Below are positions 47,913 to 55,432 of a stretch of 64,000 nucleotides of DNA, in pieces (the first letter of the stretch is position 1; each line of letters opens with the position of its first letter). The notes beneath the pieces were generated by a model. The model was given only the letters and a program-made list of their open reading frames with translations. It searched no databases and was not told where the DNA came from. A program made the translations under genes and the position numbers. Origin of the DNA: DATFUL01 sp041499035 (GTDB lineage Bacteria > Patescibacteriota > Microgenomatia > UBA8517); assembly GCA_041499035.1 (NCBI GenBank), contig JBGQJK010000002.1, positions 1 to 64,000 of the forward strand, in the 5' to 3' direction.

Positions 47913-48926
47913 ATTGGGGCTCCGGTCAATTATATCTGGATTTGTAAATTCTCCTCTATCTGCCTTGAAACTTGCGGCTACCCCGATCATTGCGGCGTTG
48001 TCTCCGTAGAGTCTTTTGGTATATGGGAACCAAAGTCTCAAGCCATATTTTTTACATAAACCCCTCAACATTTTTCTTAAAGTGACGTTTGCCATTACCC
48101 CGCCTCCGGCCAAAACATCTTTAGCACCACCGATTTTTTGATTACGGATCGTATATTCAAAGACCCTGATGAAATGGGTAAACGCAGCATGTTGGAACGA
48201 CGCAGCCAGGTCTTTAATGGCCTGAGTATTTAGGCCTTTTTTACGTTTCAATTCTCCAACTTTTCTAAACATCGACGTTTTTACTCCCGAATAACTAAAG
48301 ATCATTCTTTTTTCCTGACCTAAGAGGGGAATAGGGAGTGGATATTTTTTTGGATCACCTTCCTTTGCGAGTTTTTCTATAATATGACCCCCGGGGTAGC
48401 CAAACCCCAACATTCTTGCAGCCTTGTCCAATGCCTCACCGATCGCGTCATCTACCGATTGGGCAAGAAGTTTGTAACTTCCGATTTTGTTTATAAGAAT
48501 AATATCCGTGTGTTTTCCTGAGGTTGTGATTCCAATAGCAGGAAAATCGGGAAGTTTTTCCAAATTCGCGAGCGGGCTTAATATGTGACCTTCAATGTGG
48601 TTCATGGCCAGAAAGGGCTTATTATATTTTTCCGACAGCTCTTTGGCTTTTTTAATCCCAACTTCAAGAGCAATGGCCAACCCGGGTCCAACAGTAACCG
48701 CTATGCAGCCCAGGTTTTCCATTTTCCATTTTCCATTTTCCATTGCTTTGCTTACTACAAAATCTATTCTTTCCTCGTGTTTTCTTTTGGCCAGAGAGGG
48801 AACAACCCCGCCGAACTTGGCGTGGAGTGAAGCCTGTGACCAAATGGTATTACTTAAAATTTTTGTTCCTTCAGTTACTGCTACGGCTGTCTCGTCACAG
48901 CTCGTGTCAATTGATAATATTTTCAT
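47898..48926 (-). CDS. tsaD: tRNA threonylcarbamoyladenosine synthase catalytic subunit TsaD
   Basis: 342 residues with the ASKHA-type signatures: IDTSCDETAVAV, the metal-binding KRKHEER and MNHIEGH histidines, and GGGVMANVTLR. With TsaC/TsaB/TsaE it makes t6A37 on ANN-reading tRNAs. Starts one base after the TsaC-TsaE fusion. The stretch MENGKWKMENLG is encoded by a 7-bp DNA repeat (see 48715-48742). Confidence 0.96.
   Translation of the reverse strand: MKILSIDTSCDETAVAVTEGTKILSNTIWSQASLHAKFGGVVPSLAKRKHEERIDFVVSKAMENGKWKMENLGCIAVTVGPGLAIALEVGIKKAKELSEKYNKPFLAMNHIEGHILSPLANLEKLPDFPAIGITTSGKHTDIILINKIGSYKLLAQSVDDAIGEALDKAARMLGFGYPGGHIIEKLAKEGDPKKYPLPIPLLGQEKRMIFSYSGVKTSMFRKVGELKRKKGLNTQAIKDLAASFQHAAFTHFIRVFEYTIRNQKIGGAKDVLAGGGVMANVTLRKMLRGLCKKYGLRLWFPYTKRLYGDNAAMIGVAASFKADRGEFTNPDIIDRSPNLRLL
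48715..48742. repeat. Four copies of heptanucleotide TTTTCCA within tsaD
   Basis: TTTTCCA is repeated four times without interruption in the coding region. Because seven is not a multiple of three, gain or loss of one unit shifts the reading frame. Confidence 0.85.
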
Positions 48927-49982
48927 TTATAGATTGCCCCAACTGATTAATCTTTCATTCTCTCCTGACCCGTATTTAATTTTTACCCAAATAATAATTG
49001 CTTCATCGTCAAACTCGCGAATGGTGTCGGAAACACGCTCGGCCCACTCAACAGCAATAACGGATCTGTCTTTAATTAGTTTTTCAAAATCCAAGTCGCG
49101 GATTTCGTTAGGATCGCTCATTCTCCAGGCGTCAAAGTGAAACAGTTTTTCTTTACCCGTTGCATATTCGTTTTCCAAAATAAAAGTTGGGGAGGTAACT
49201 AGTTCAGTTATTCCCATTGCGCGGGCCAGGCCCTTGGTAAAAACAGTCTTACCTGCTCCCATTTCGCCTTCAAGCGCGAAAACAATTGCGCGTTTGCCCT
49301 CATTGTTTTGATATTTTTGCCAGATCTCTTTTGCTAAATTTTGAGTGTTCTCTTCACCCCGGCTCAAGACCTTATTTTCGTTAGAAAGTTTTATTTCTCC
49401 CTGTCTAAGGACCACAGGGTCGTCAAGAGTTGTATCGACTACCGTTGAAGGATCATTTTTTGGTAATTCCCCGGCGTCAATTATTAAATCAATCAAGCTT
49501 TTTTGTTTTGCGCTGATGTTTTCCAAAATATCCGATATTTGATAAGGTCTCTTTTTATAACTGGCATTGGCTGATGTTGAGGTTATTGGCTTTCCAAATT
49601 TCTTAACGATATCAATAACAAGTTTGTAATCCGGAATGCGAATTCCCAAGGTTCCGTCCTCACTTTCAACTTCGGGAGCGGTTTTGTGCTTGCCTTTGGA
49701 AATGATGGTTAGCGGTCCCGGAAGGAATTTCTCGTACAAATTTTTCGCTGACTGGTTTAGAGTTACATATTCTTCCGCCATTTTTTCATCAGTTACAGCT
49801 ATTGAATAAGGTTTGCCGAACGGCCGGTTTTTGTATTCGGTTAATTTCTTAACAGCATCGGGGTTTGTGGCGTCGGCGCCGATTCCGTAAAGAGTTTCCG
49901 TCGGATAGATAATAAGTCCACCACGCTTAAGTACTTTAACCGCTTTTTGAACCGTACGTTCGTCATTTTTGGTCACTTGCAT
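48927..49982 (-). CDS. Fused TsaC (YrdC/Sua5) and TsaE protein for t6A biosynthesis
   Basis: 351 residues. Residues 1-200 are the YrdC/Sua5 domain: GGLIIYPTETLYGIGADA, PFGKPYSIAV, LPGPLTII, TSTSANAS, which makes threonylcarbamoyl-AMP. Residues 205-351 are the TsaE P-loop protein: GEMGAGKT with K245, then TSPTFILENEY. The two are normally separate. tsaD follows directly, so three of the four t6A functions are in one operon; TsaB is not in this window. Confidence 0.92.
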   Translation of the reverse strand: MQVTKNDERTVQKAVKVLKRGGLIIYPTETLYGIGADATNPDAVKKLTEYKNRPFGKPYSIAVTDEKMAEEYVTLNQSAKNLYEKFLPGPLTIISKGKHKTAPEVESEDGTLGIRIPDYKLVIDIVKKFGKPITSTSANASYKKRPYQISDILENISAKQKSLIDLIIDAGELPKNDPSTVVDTTLDDPVVLRQGEIKLSNENKVLSRGEENTQNLAKEIWQKYQNNEGKRAIVFALEGEMGAGKTVFTKGLARAMGITELVTSPTFILENEYATGKEKLFHFDAWRMSDPNEIRDLDFEKLIKDRSVIAVEWAERVSDTIREFDDEAIIIWVKIKYGSGENERLISWGNL

Positions 49983-50012
49983 TTGGCTATTTTACCACGA
50001 GATCTTTTGTAA

Positions 50013-50018
50013 TATAGT
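50013..50018 (+). promoter_or_regulatory. -10 box (TATAGT) six bases before the methyltransferase gene
   Basis: TATAGT, six bases, ATG at 50025; TTTACC about 16 bases further upstream may be the -35. Confidence 0.5.
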
Positions 50019-50024
50019 ACCCAC

Positions 50025-50630
50025 ATGTATCAGATGGTCGAAATGATGAGGAACTTTAAGCCCGCAAAAGATGTCTATGATACGGTTGGCAAAAAACGAG
50101 CAGAGGACATCTTTAAAAAAATAGAAAAATATCTCGGTAAAAACGATAAAATTTTGGAACTGGGAGCCGGAACTTGCCATATCGTTGAATTTCTGAGGAA
50201 TCGTAACTTTGATGTAACCCCATTGGACGTTATAAATATAAGCTTCATTGATGGTATAAACCCGATAATATACGATGGAAAGACAATTCCCTTTAAGGAT
50301 AATTATTTTGACATTTCGCTATTAATCACTGTATTACATCATTGTCAGGATCCTGAAGACGTCTTAAAAGAAGCTAAGAGAGTATCAAAGAAAGTAATTG
50401 TTATCGAGGATGTTTATGATAACACTTTTGAGAAGTACGTGACTTTTGTATGGGACAGTTTAATAAATTTAGAATTTTTTGGACATCCCCACTCAAATAA
50501 AAGTCACAAAGAATGGAGGGAAACATTTAAAAAACTTGACCTAAAACTCGATGGTTATGATAGGAGTCCTCTGGTAGGCGGATATTTGAACGGCACTTAC
50601 TTTCTTACGAAAACCAAACCGCAACCCTAA
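50025..50630 (+). CDS. Class I SAM-dependent methyltransferase
   Basis: 201 residues of the Methyltransf_11 type: motif I LELGAGTCHIVEFLR, a DYYDISLLITVLHHCQDPEDVLKEAKRV-like segment (here FDISLLITVLHHCQDP), and KKVIVIEDVY. Substrate is not evident. Divergent from the tsaC-tsaE gene by 42 bp. The start at 50025 is fixed by the -10 box. Confidence 0.85.
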   Translation: MYQMVEMMRNFKPAKDVYDTVGKKRAEDIFKKIEKYLGKNDKILELGAGTCHIVEFLRNRNFDVTPLDVINISFIDGINPIIYDGKTIPFKDNYFDISLLITVLHHCQDPEDVLKEAKRVSKKVIVIEDVYDNTFEKYVTFVWDSLINLEFFGHPHSNKSHKEWRETFKKLDLKLDGYDRSPLVGGYLNGTYFLTKTKPQP

Positions 50631-50641
50631 GCACGGGTGTA

Positions 50642-52396
50642 TTATTGGGGTGCCGTACCTCTTAAATATATTGCCTGCCAGGGTTGGTAGTTGCTTACGA
50701 AGGTTTTCTTATAAACCTGTTCACCCGCTCTAACTACGGAATAATTGAAAACCACTTTAGCTCCCCAGGCGGCGAAATCAGTTTGTTTAACAGTTCCGGT
50801 GGGGATAGTTGGGTCGTCCTGATAAAGGTCAGGTAGGGGTGGGGTAACGTTACTAATAACCGGTTTTGTAACTACCGAAACGCGCCCGTCGCTTGTTCCG
50901 TAAAGCTCGAAGGATAAAGCAAGCTTCTTCGGGTCGTTTTTGGCTACGATTAAAATATATCCTGGAGTATCGTTGGTGAATTTAAAATCGGGTGAAGGGG
51001 CATAAACGGTTGCGTCGATTCCGGGAGGCGAGTTTTGTTCATAATAACCGACGCGGTAAGCGTGAGCAGCCCGCTCGTTAATTGGGAGGCCGGCATTTAA
51101 TGCCGCCCGGAACAAAGTTGTTGAAACCTGGCATACTCCTCCACCATCACCGAGGATTGTTTTTCCAGCCGAGATTATATAAGCCTGTTGGTAGCCAGTG
51201 AATTTAGAAACATCACCCAGGGTTTGATTAAAGGAAAAAGTATCGCCCGGTTTAACCAAAGTACCGTTTATCCTGCTGGCTGCCAGGTTTACGTTAAAAA
51301 CACGTCCGGGAATTGAGTGGAAATAAGTTGAATTACCCCGGCCAATTAATTCCTTAATCCCCAAATTGTTTACCTGGTCTATGGTAATCTCAGGTTTTAT
51401 TCTCGTTACCGGAATGTCAAAAGCTAGAGTTTTACTCTCCCCGGCGCCCAGATCATCGATCTTTGCCAGAAGAAGCTCTTTCAGTTTTTCGTTGTCGAGG
51501 GTTATTCCGTCAAGCGCGGGTTGGAACTCCGTAACTTTTTTTCCGTCAAAATCAAACTTTGAATTTTGAGGATCCCTGTTTATTTGGGTAGCAATTTTAT
51601 AAATAGCATTATTAACCACATTATCCGAATATCCGCCCGCAGGGTTTAGAAACGTCAGAAGATTGTTTCGGGAATAGTCAAAACTTTGTGCTTCAAAGTT
51701 CATGGATAAAGTTTTACCCAAATATTTTTCCGCTCTGTCTTTTGCAGCCAAAGCTTCTTGATCGTTTAATGTCGGATCGACTACCGAGAGAGGAATGGTT
51801 ATATCGCCTGCGGTCGCATACGCCAAGTTGTGGCCGACCAAGGCCCTAAATAATTGAACGTCGATTTGTGATCCGAGAGTTCCGCGGTTCACCCGAATAT
51901 TTTGGCCGGATACTTCAACCGTAGGATAAACAGGACTTAGAGTTACTTGGCCTGCTATAACTGATGTAAAGTTCGTAAGTTTTGTTTCGTCAAGATTTGT
52001 TATTAAGCCAATGTCTTCCCGGTTTCTTAGGAGCCCAACCCTTTTAACCGAGTCAAGGAAAAAGTTCCCGGTCCGGGTCAGGTTGAACGCCCGCTCAGCA
52101 GACTCCATAAAATCGTAATTCAAGTCGATACTCTCGGTGTTTAATTCAAAAGACGCTGAGGGCGTAATAAAATTTATTTTTGCCGGTTTAACGATCTTTT
52201 GTGAAAGAAGTTCCGTTGCCTCGGAGGGAAGTTTGCCTCCAACGTTAACCCCGCCAACAAATGTATTTGGATAGATTTTACCCATAAAATTTATACTATA
52301 AAGTAGAAACGGGCTCAGAATAAAAATGATAATTAGAGATAAAAAAACGATAGTTGGATGGGCAATTTTGCCAACTTTTGATATCGCGCGGCTCAT
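50642..52396 (-). CDS. VanW-family protein with peptidoglycan-binding-like repeats
   Basis: 584 residues from the ATG at 52396. A short cytoplasmic N terminus, one transmembrane helix (TIVFLSLIIIFILSPFLLYSI), two or three PG-binding-4-like domains (GGVNVGGKLPSEATELL), and the VanW domain near 370-510 (GRGNSTYFHSIPGRVFNVNLAASRINGTLVKPGDTFSFN and GGGVCQVSTTLFRAAL). An extracytoplasmic protein common in Gram-positive-like cells; function unknown. TATCAT six bases upstream fixes the start. Confidence 0.88.
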   Translation of the reverse strand: MSRAISKVGKIAHPTIVFLSLIIIFILSPFLLYSINFMGKIYPNTFVGGVNVGGKLPSEATELLSQKIVKPAKINFITPSASFELNTESIDLNYDFMESAERAFNLTRTGNFFLDSVKRVGLLRNREDIGLITNLDETKLTNFTSVIAGQVTLSPVYPTVEVSGQNIRVNRGTLGSQIDVQLFRALVGHNLAYATAGDITIPLSVVDPTLNDQEALAAKDRAEKYLGKTLSMNFEAQSFDYSRNNLLTFLNPAGGYSDNVVNNAIYKIATQINRDPQNSKFDFDGKKVTEFQPALDGITLDNEKLKELLLAKIDDLGAGESKTLAFDIPVTRIKPEITIDQVNNLGIKELIGRGNSTYFHSIPGRVFNVNLAASRINGTLVKPGDTFSFNQTLGDVSKFTGYQQAYIISAGKTILGDGGGVCQVSTTLFRAALNAGLPINERAAHAYRVGYYEQNSPPGIDATVYAPSPDFKFTNDTPGYILIVAKNDPKKLALSFELYGTSDGRVSVVTKPVISNVTPPLPDLYQDDPTIPTGTVKQTDFAAWGAKVVFNYSVVRAGEQVYKKTFVSNYQPWQAIYLRGTAPQ

Positions 52397-52401
52397 TCCG
52401 A

Positions 52402-52408
52402 TATGATA
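52402..52408. promoter_or_regulatory. Shared palindromic -10 (ATATGATA) for two divergent genes
   Basis: TATGAT on plus (52402-52407) is 11 bases before the ATG at 52419; TATCAT on minus (52403-52408) is six bases before the ATG at 52396. The two start codons are 22 bp apart. Confidence 0.5.
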
Positions 52409-52418
52409 CCATTTAGTT

Positions 52419-53915
52419 ATGGACGGAAACCAGAACTCATCCAATACTTACACTATTCCGGCGACTCCGCAGGCCCCAAAACCGTCTGAAGTTCCATCTC
52501 CGGCACCGTCTTCATCACCAACACCTGAGCCACAAATAGCGCCGCCCGGTCAGCAAACGGCACAGACCCCAAACACAACTCCGCCGGTCGTTCCGGCCCC
52601 TCCCAATAAAGGTTTTCCTAAAGTAGCCATTTTTGCCGGGGTTGCCTTTGTTGTTTTAATTTTGATCTTTGTGGTTTTTAAGGTTTTAACTTCGTCTTCA
52701 CAGTCACCAACCGGGACGATTACCTGGTGGGGCCTTTGGGAAGATCCGGTAGTTGTTAAACCACTTATCGATAGTTATCAGTCGCAGCATAGTGGTATAA
52801 AAATAAACTATATTAAACAGTCCCCTCAGGATTATAGAGAGAGGCTTACCAGTTCGCTTGCGAAAGGCAGCGGCCCTGACATTTTTGCTTTTCATAATTC
52901 CTGGGTGCCGATGTTTCGAAGCAGCCTGGATGCACTCCCTGCGGCGGTTATGAACCCGGCTGATTTTGCAAAAACTTTTTATCCGATTGCTTCGTCAGAC
53001 TTAACATCCGGTGCCAGTATAGTCGGGATACCGCTCGAGTATGATGCTCTAACACTCTATATCAACCAGGATATATTTGATAAAGCAGGTAAAACTCCAC
53101 CGACGAGTTGGGACGATTTTAGGTCTATTGCCAAATCTCTCACCGTTAAAGACGACCAGGGGGTAATTACCCAAGCTGGAGCCGCAATGGGCCGAACAGA
53201 GAATGTAGACCATTGGCCGGAGATACTTGCGCTTTTAATGCTTCAAAACGGAGTGGATTTAGGTAGTCCCACGGGGTCAAATGCCCAGGGTGCACTTACC
53301 TTTTTTACACTTTTCTCTACAACAGACGGTGTTTGGGATGCAACGCTTCCGAGTTCAACCCAAGCTTTTGCTGCCGGCAAGTTGGCAATGTATATTGCCC
53401 CAAGTTGGAGAGCGTTTGATATTTTGCAAATGAACCCCAATCTCAGATTTAAGACTTTTCCTATCCCGCAGCTCCCTAAAGATAGTCCAAGTCAGCCCGA
53501 TATCACCTATGCAACATATTGGGCGCAGGGAGTATGGTCGGGAAGTAGTCATAAAGCTGCTGCATGGGATTTCCTGAAGTTTCTTTCCACCCAGGACTCT
53601 TTAACTAAGCTGTACCAAAATGAAAGTAAGACCCGCAGTTTTGGGGAGCCTTACCCAAGAACTGATATGACAAGTTTACTATCCAGTCATCCGATTGCAG
53701 GGTCAGTGATTTCTCAGGCCCCGGGTGCAACAAGCTGGTATCTTGATTCGCGTACTTTTGACGGGCCAACGGGAATAAATTCTCAGATGATTAGTTATTT
53801 CGGGGATGCCGTCAATGCTGTCGCTAACGGGACAACAACTCCGGACAAAGCTCTGGTAACGGCGGCGCAGGGAATTCAACAGGTGTTGACTCAGTATAAG
53901 CTAATCGCACGCTAA
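52419..53915 (+). CDS. Membrane-anchored ABC-type solute-binding protein (family 1)
   Basis: 498 residues. A Pro/Ser-rich cytoplasmic tail, one transmembrane helix at about 70-92 (VAIFAGVAFVVLILIFVVFKVL), then a full family 1 extracellular binding domain (TITWWGLWEDPVVVKPLIDSYQ, KGSGPDIFAFHNSWVP, PPTSWDDFRSIAKSL). Such domains capture sugars or polyols for an ABC importer. No permease or ATPase is beside it, and a membrane helix replaces the usual lipobox. Confidence 0.88.
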   Translation: MDGNQNSSNTYTIPATPQAPKPSEVPSPAPSSSPTPEPQIAPPGQQTAQTPNTTPPVVPAPPNKGFPKVAIFAGVAFVVLILIFVVFKVLTSSSQSPTGTITWWGLWEDPVVVKPLIDSYQSQHSGIKINYIKQSPQDYRERLTSSLAKGSGPDIFAFHNSWVPMFRSSLDALPAAVMNPADFAKTFYPIASSDLTSGASIVGIPLEYDALTLYINQDIFDKAGKTPPTSWDDFRSIAKSLTVKDDQGVITQAGAAMGRTENVDHWPEILALLMLQNGVDLGSPTGSNAQGALTFFTLFSTTDGVWDATLPSSTQAFAAGKLAMYIAPSWRAFDILQMNPNLRFKTFPIPQLPKDSPSQPDITYATYWAQGVWSGSSHKAAAWDFLKFLSTQDSLTKLYQNESKTRSFGEPYPRTDMTSLLSSHPIAGSVISQAPGATSWYLDSRTFDGPTGINSQMISYFGDAVNAVANGTTTPDKALVTAAQGIQQVLTQYKLIAR

Positions 53916-53916
53916 C

Positions 53917-54780
53917 ATGCTTAACCTTTATACAGTCTCGACGAGAAACGAAAGTACAGAAGGCCGGTTTACAGCGGGTGAAAGAATTTCGATCCTGTAC
54001 CACGACCTTTTTGACTACCCGTTAAGCATGGCAGATTTGATTAAGTGGAAGGCTGGGGAGAACGTTTTAGAAATAAATGATGACCAAACCGTGACCGGTA
54101 AAAACGGCTACTTTTATTTGGAAGAGCGTGAGGGGCTAATCTATAAAAGGCTTCTCCGGAAGCGAATTTCGGTCAAAAAGATGAAAATTGCAGAAAGAGT
54201 TGCAAAGCTCATCGCATTTTTACCGGGTGTAAAAATGGTTGGGGTCACTGGGTCGCTGGCCATGGAGAATTCCCCCGACGAAAGCGATATTGACTTGATC
54301 GTAATAACTGGTGAAGGCTTACTTTGGACAACGCGGGTGCTTGCCTATACAGTTATTCGCTTGGCAGGAATTCATACACGTACACCCAATGATAAACACC
54401 AAAAGGACAAACTATGTCTTAATATATGGCTTGACGAAAGCGATTTGGTTTGGCCCAAGAAAGATCGTAATTTATACACAGCCCATGAAATTGCCCAGAT
54501 TATATCGATCGTTAATAAAGACAAAACTTATGAAAAGTTTTTATATAAAAATAAATGGCTCCTTAATTTCTGGCCTAATTCGGTAAAGGTAAATAGCAAG
54601 TTGGGGCATACTAACCCTGGACGGTCAGCCCTGTTTGCTGTCTTTGAAAAGTTTGCTTTTTGGATTCAATACAGGCATATGAAAGTAAAAATTACCCGCG
54701 AGGTAATTTCTCCAACCCGCGCCCTTTTCCATCCGCACGACTGGGGAAAGGTTGTTTTAAGCAGATTAAAGGTCCAGTAA
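53917..54780 (+). CDS. Nucleotidyltransferase-fold protein
   Basis: 287 residues. The central motif GVTGSLAMENSPDESDIDLIVI (about 109-129) is the Gly-Ser and Asp-x-Asp signature of the polymerase-beta-like nucleotidyltransferases. The N-terminal 100 residues may form a winged-helix-like domain. The substrate is unknown; antibiotic- or tRNA-modifying, or signalling, enzymes share the fold. Starts two bases after the previous gene's stop, so cotranscribed. Confidence 0.72.
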   Translation: MLNLYTVSTRNESTEGRFTAGERISILYHDLFDYPLSMADLIKWKAGENVLEINDDQTVTGKNGYFYLEEREGLIYKRLLRKRISVKKMKIAERVAKLIAFLPGVKMVGVTGSLAMENSPDESDIDLIVITGEGLLWTTRVLAYTVIRLAGIHTRTPNDKHQKDKLCLNIWLDESDLVWPKKDRNLYTAHEIAQIISIVNKDKTYEKFLYKNKWLLNFWPNSVKVNSKLGHTNPGRSALFAVFEKFAFWIQYRHMKVKITREVISPTRALFHPHDWGKVVLSRLKVQ

Positions 54781-55053
54781 CTGGCAAAGATACTCAAAGA
54801 GAAAAAAGACGGTAGATGGGCCAGGTGTTGCTTACCGAGGGTTTAAGTAGTCTAAAATTCACAACTAATGTCATGGAAATAATGCCTATGCATTGATTAA
54901 CCAATACATAGGCATTCAAAGCTAGCACCTGTTCAAATATAAGGAAACAAAAGAACAGGTTCCGACCTGACAGGCAAAGATTCGAAACGTCCGTGGTCAA
55001 CCAATCAGTAGGTCAAAGTATGTATAACTAAAAAATACATAGTTGGATTCCTC
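54781..55053. other. Gene-free region with three strong inverted repeats
   Basis: No convincing reading frame in 273 bp. Three hairpin-forming repeats lie in a row: AATGCCTATG-C-ATTG-ATTAAC-CAAT-A-CATAGGCATT (54881-54916), ACCTGTTC..GAACAGGT (54927-54960) and TATGTAT..ATACATA (55019-55041). The groES promoter begins right after. An untranslated structured RNA or a protein-binding region is possible; no known RNA family was recognised. Confidence 0.6.
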
Positions 55054-55082
55054 TTGACATTAGGCGATCGGATTCGTAGAAT
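55054..55082 (+). promoter_or_regulatory. groESL promoter TTGACA-N17-TAGAAT
   Basis: Consensus -35 TTGACA (55054-55059), 17-base spacer, -10 TAGAAT (55077-55082). The best promoter of the window; transcription should start near 55089, inside the CIRCE element. Confidence 0.88.
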
Positions 55083-55107
55083 AGCACTCAGAGAGTTAGA
55101 ATGCTAA
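55081..55107 (+). promoter_or_regulatory. CIRCE operator (HrcA binding site)
   Basis: ATAGCACTC-N9-GAATGCTAA against the consensus TTAGCACTC-N9-GAGTGCTAA: two mismatches in 18, exact 9-base spacer. Placed at the transcription start of groES-groEL, as in other HrcA-controlled heat shock operons. hrcA itself is not in the window. Confidence 0.93.
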
Positions 55108-55126
55108 GTGATTAGCATTATTTTTT
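55100..55126 (+). terminator. Hairpin with U-run overlapping the right CIRCE arm
   Basis: AATGCTAA-GTGA-TTAGCATT (55100-55119) is a perfect 8-bp stem followed by ATTTTTTC. It reads like an attenuator or weak terminator in the groES leader, and competes with the CIRCE stem for the same bases. Confidence 0.5.
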
Positions 55127-55135
55127 CGCAAAAAA

Positions 55136-55429
55136 ATGGCAAAACTTAATTTAAAACCAACCGCAGGCTATCTTCTTGTCGAGCCTCTGGAAAAAGAGGT
55201 AAAAACTGCTTCGGGCATTTACCTTCCCGATAATGCAGGCGAAAAACCCCAAAAAGGTAAAGTGTTAGCAGCGGGCGGATCAATTCCTCAAGATGGTCAA
55301 AAGGTCCCCTCACCAGCAAAAGTGGGCGACACAGTTCTTTACAAAAAATGGGGCGGTAATGAAGTAAAAGTTGACGGTAAAGAGTATCTATTTGTAAAAT
55401 TTGAGGACGTTCTGGCTATCGAGGTTTAA
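55136..55429 (+). CDS. groES: Co-chaperonin GroES
   Basis: 97 residues: GYLLVEPLEKEVKTASGIYLPDNAGEKPQKGKVLAAG and the C-terminal KVDGKEYLFVKFEDVLAI are standard; the mobile loop is at about 20-32. Forms the heptameric lid on GroEL. Preceded by CIRCE and an A/U-rich leader with no Shine-Dalgarno sequence. Confidence 0.98.
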   Translation: MAKLNLKPTAGYLLVEPLEKEVKTASGIYLPDNAGEKPQKGKVLAAGGSIPQDGQKVPSPAKVGDTVLYKKWGGNEVKVDGKEYLFVKFEDVLAIEV

Positions 55430-55432
55430 GGA

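Noticed and set aside
54794..55000. 68-codon minus-strand frame in the hairpin-rich gap
   Set aside because: Translation has no recognisable character, and it crosses two strong inverted repeats; the region is better explained as non-coding.
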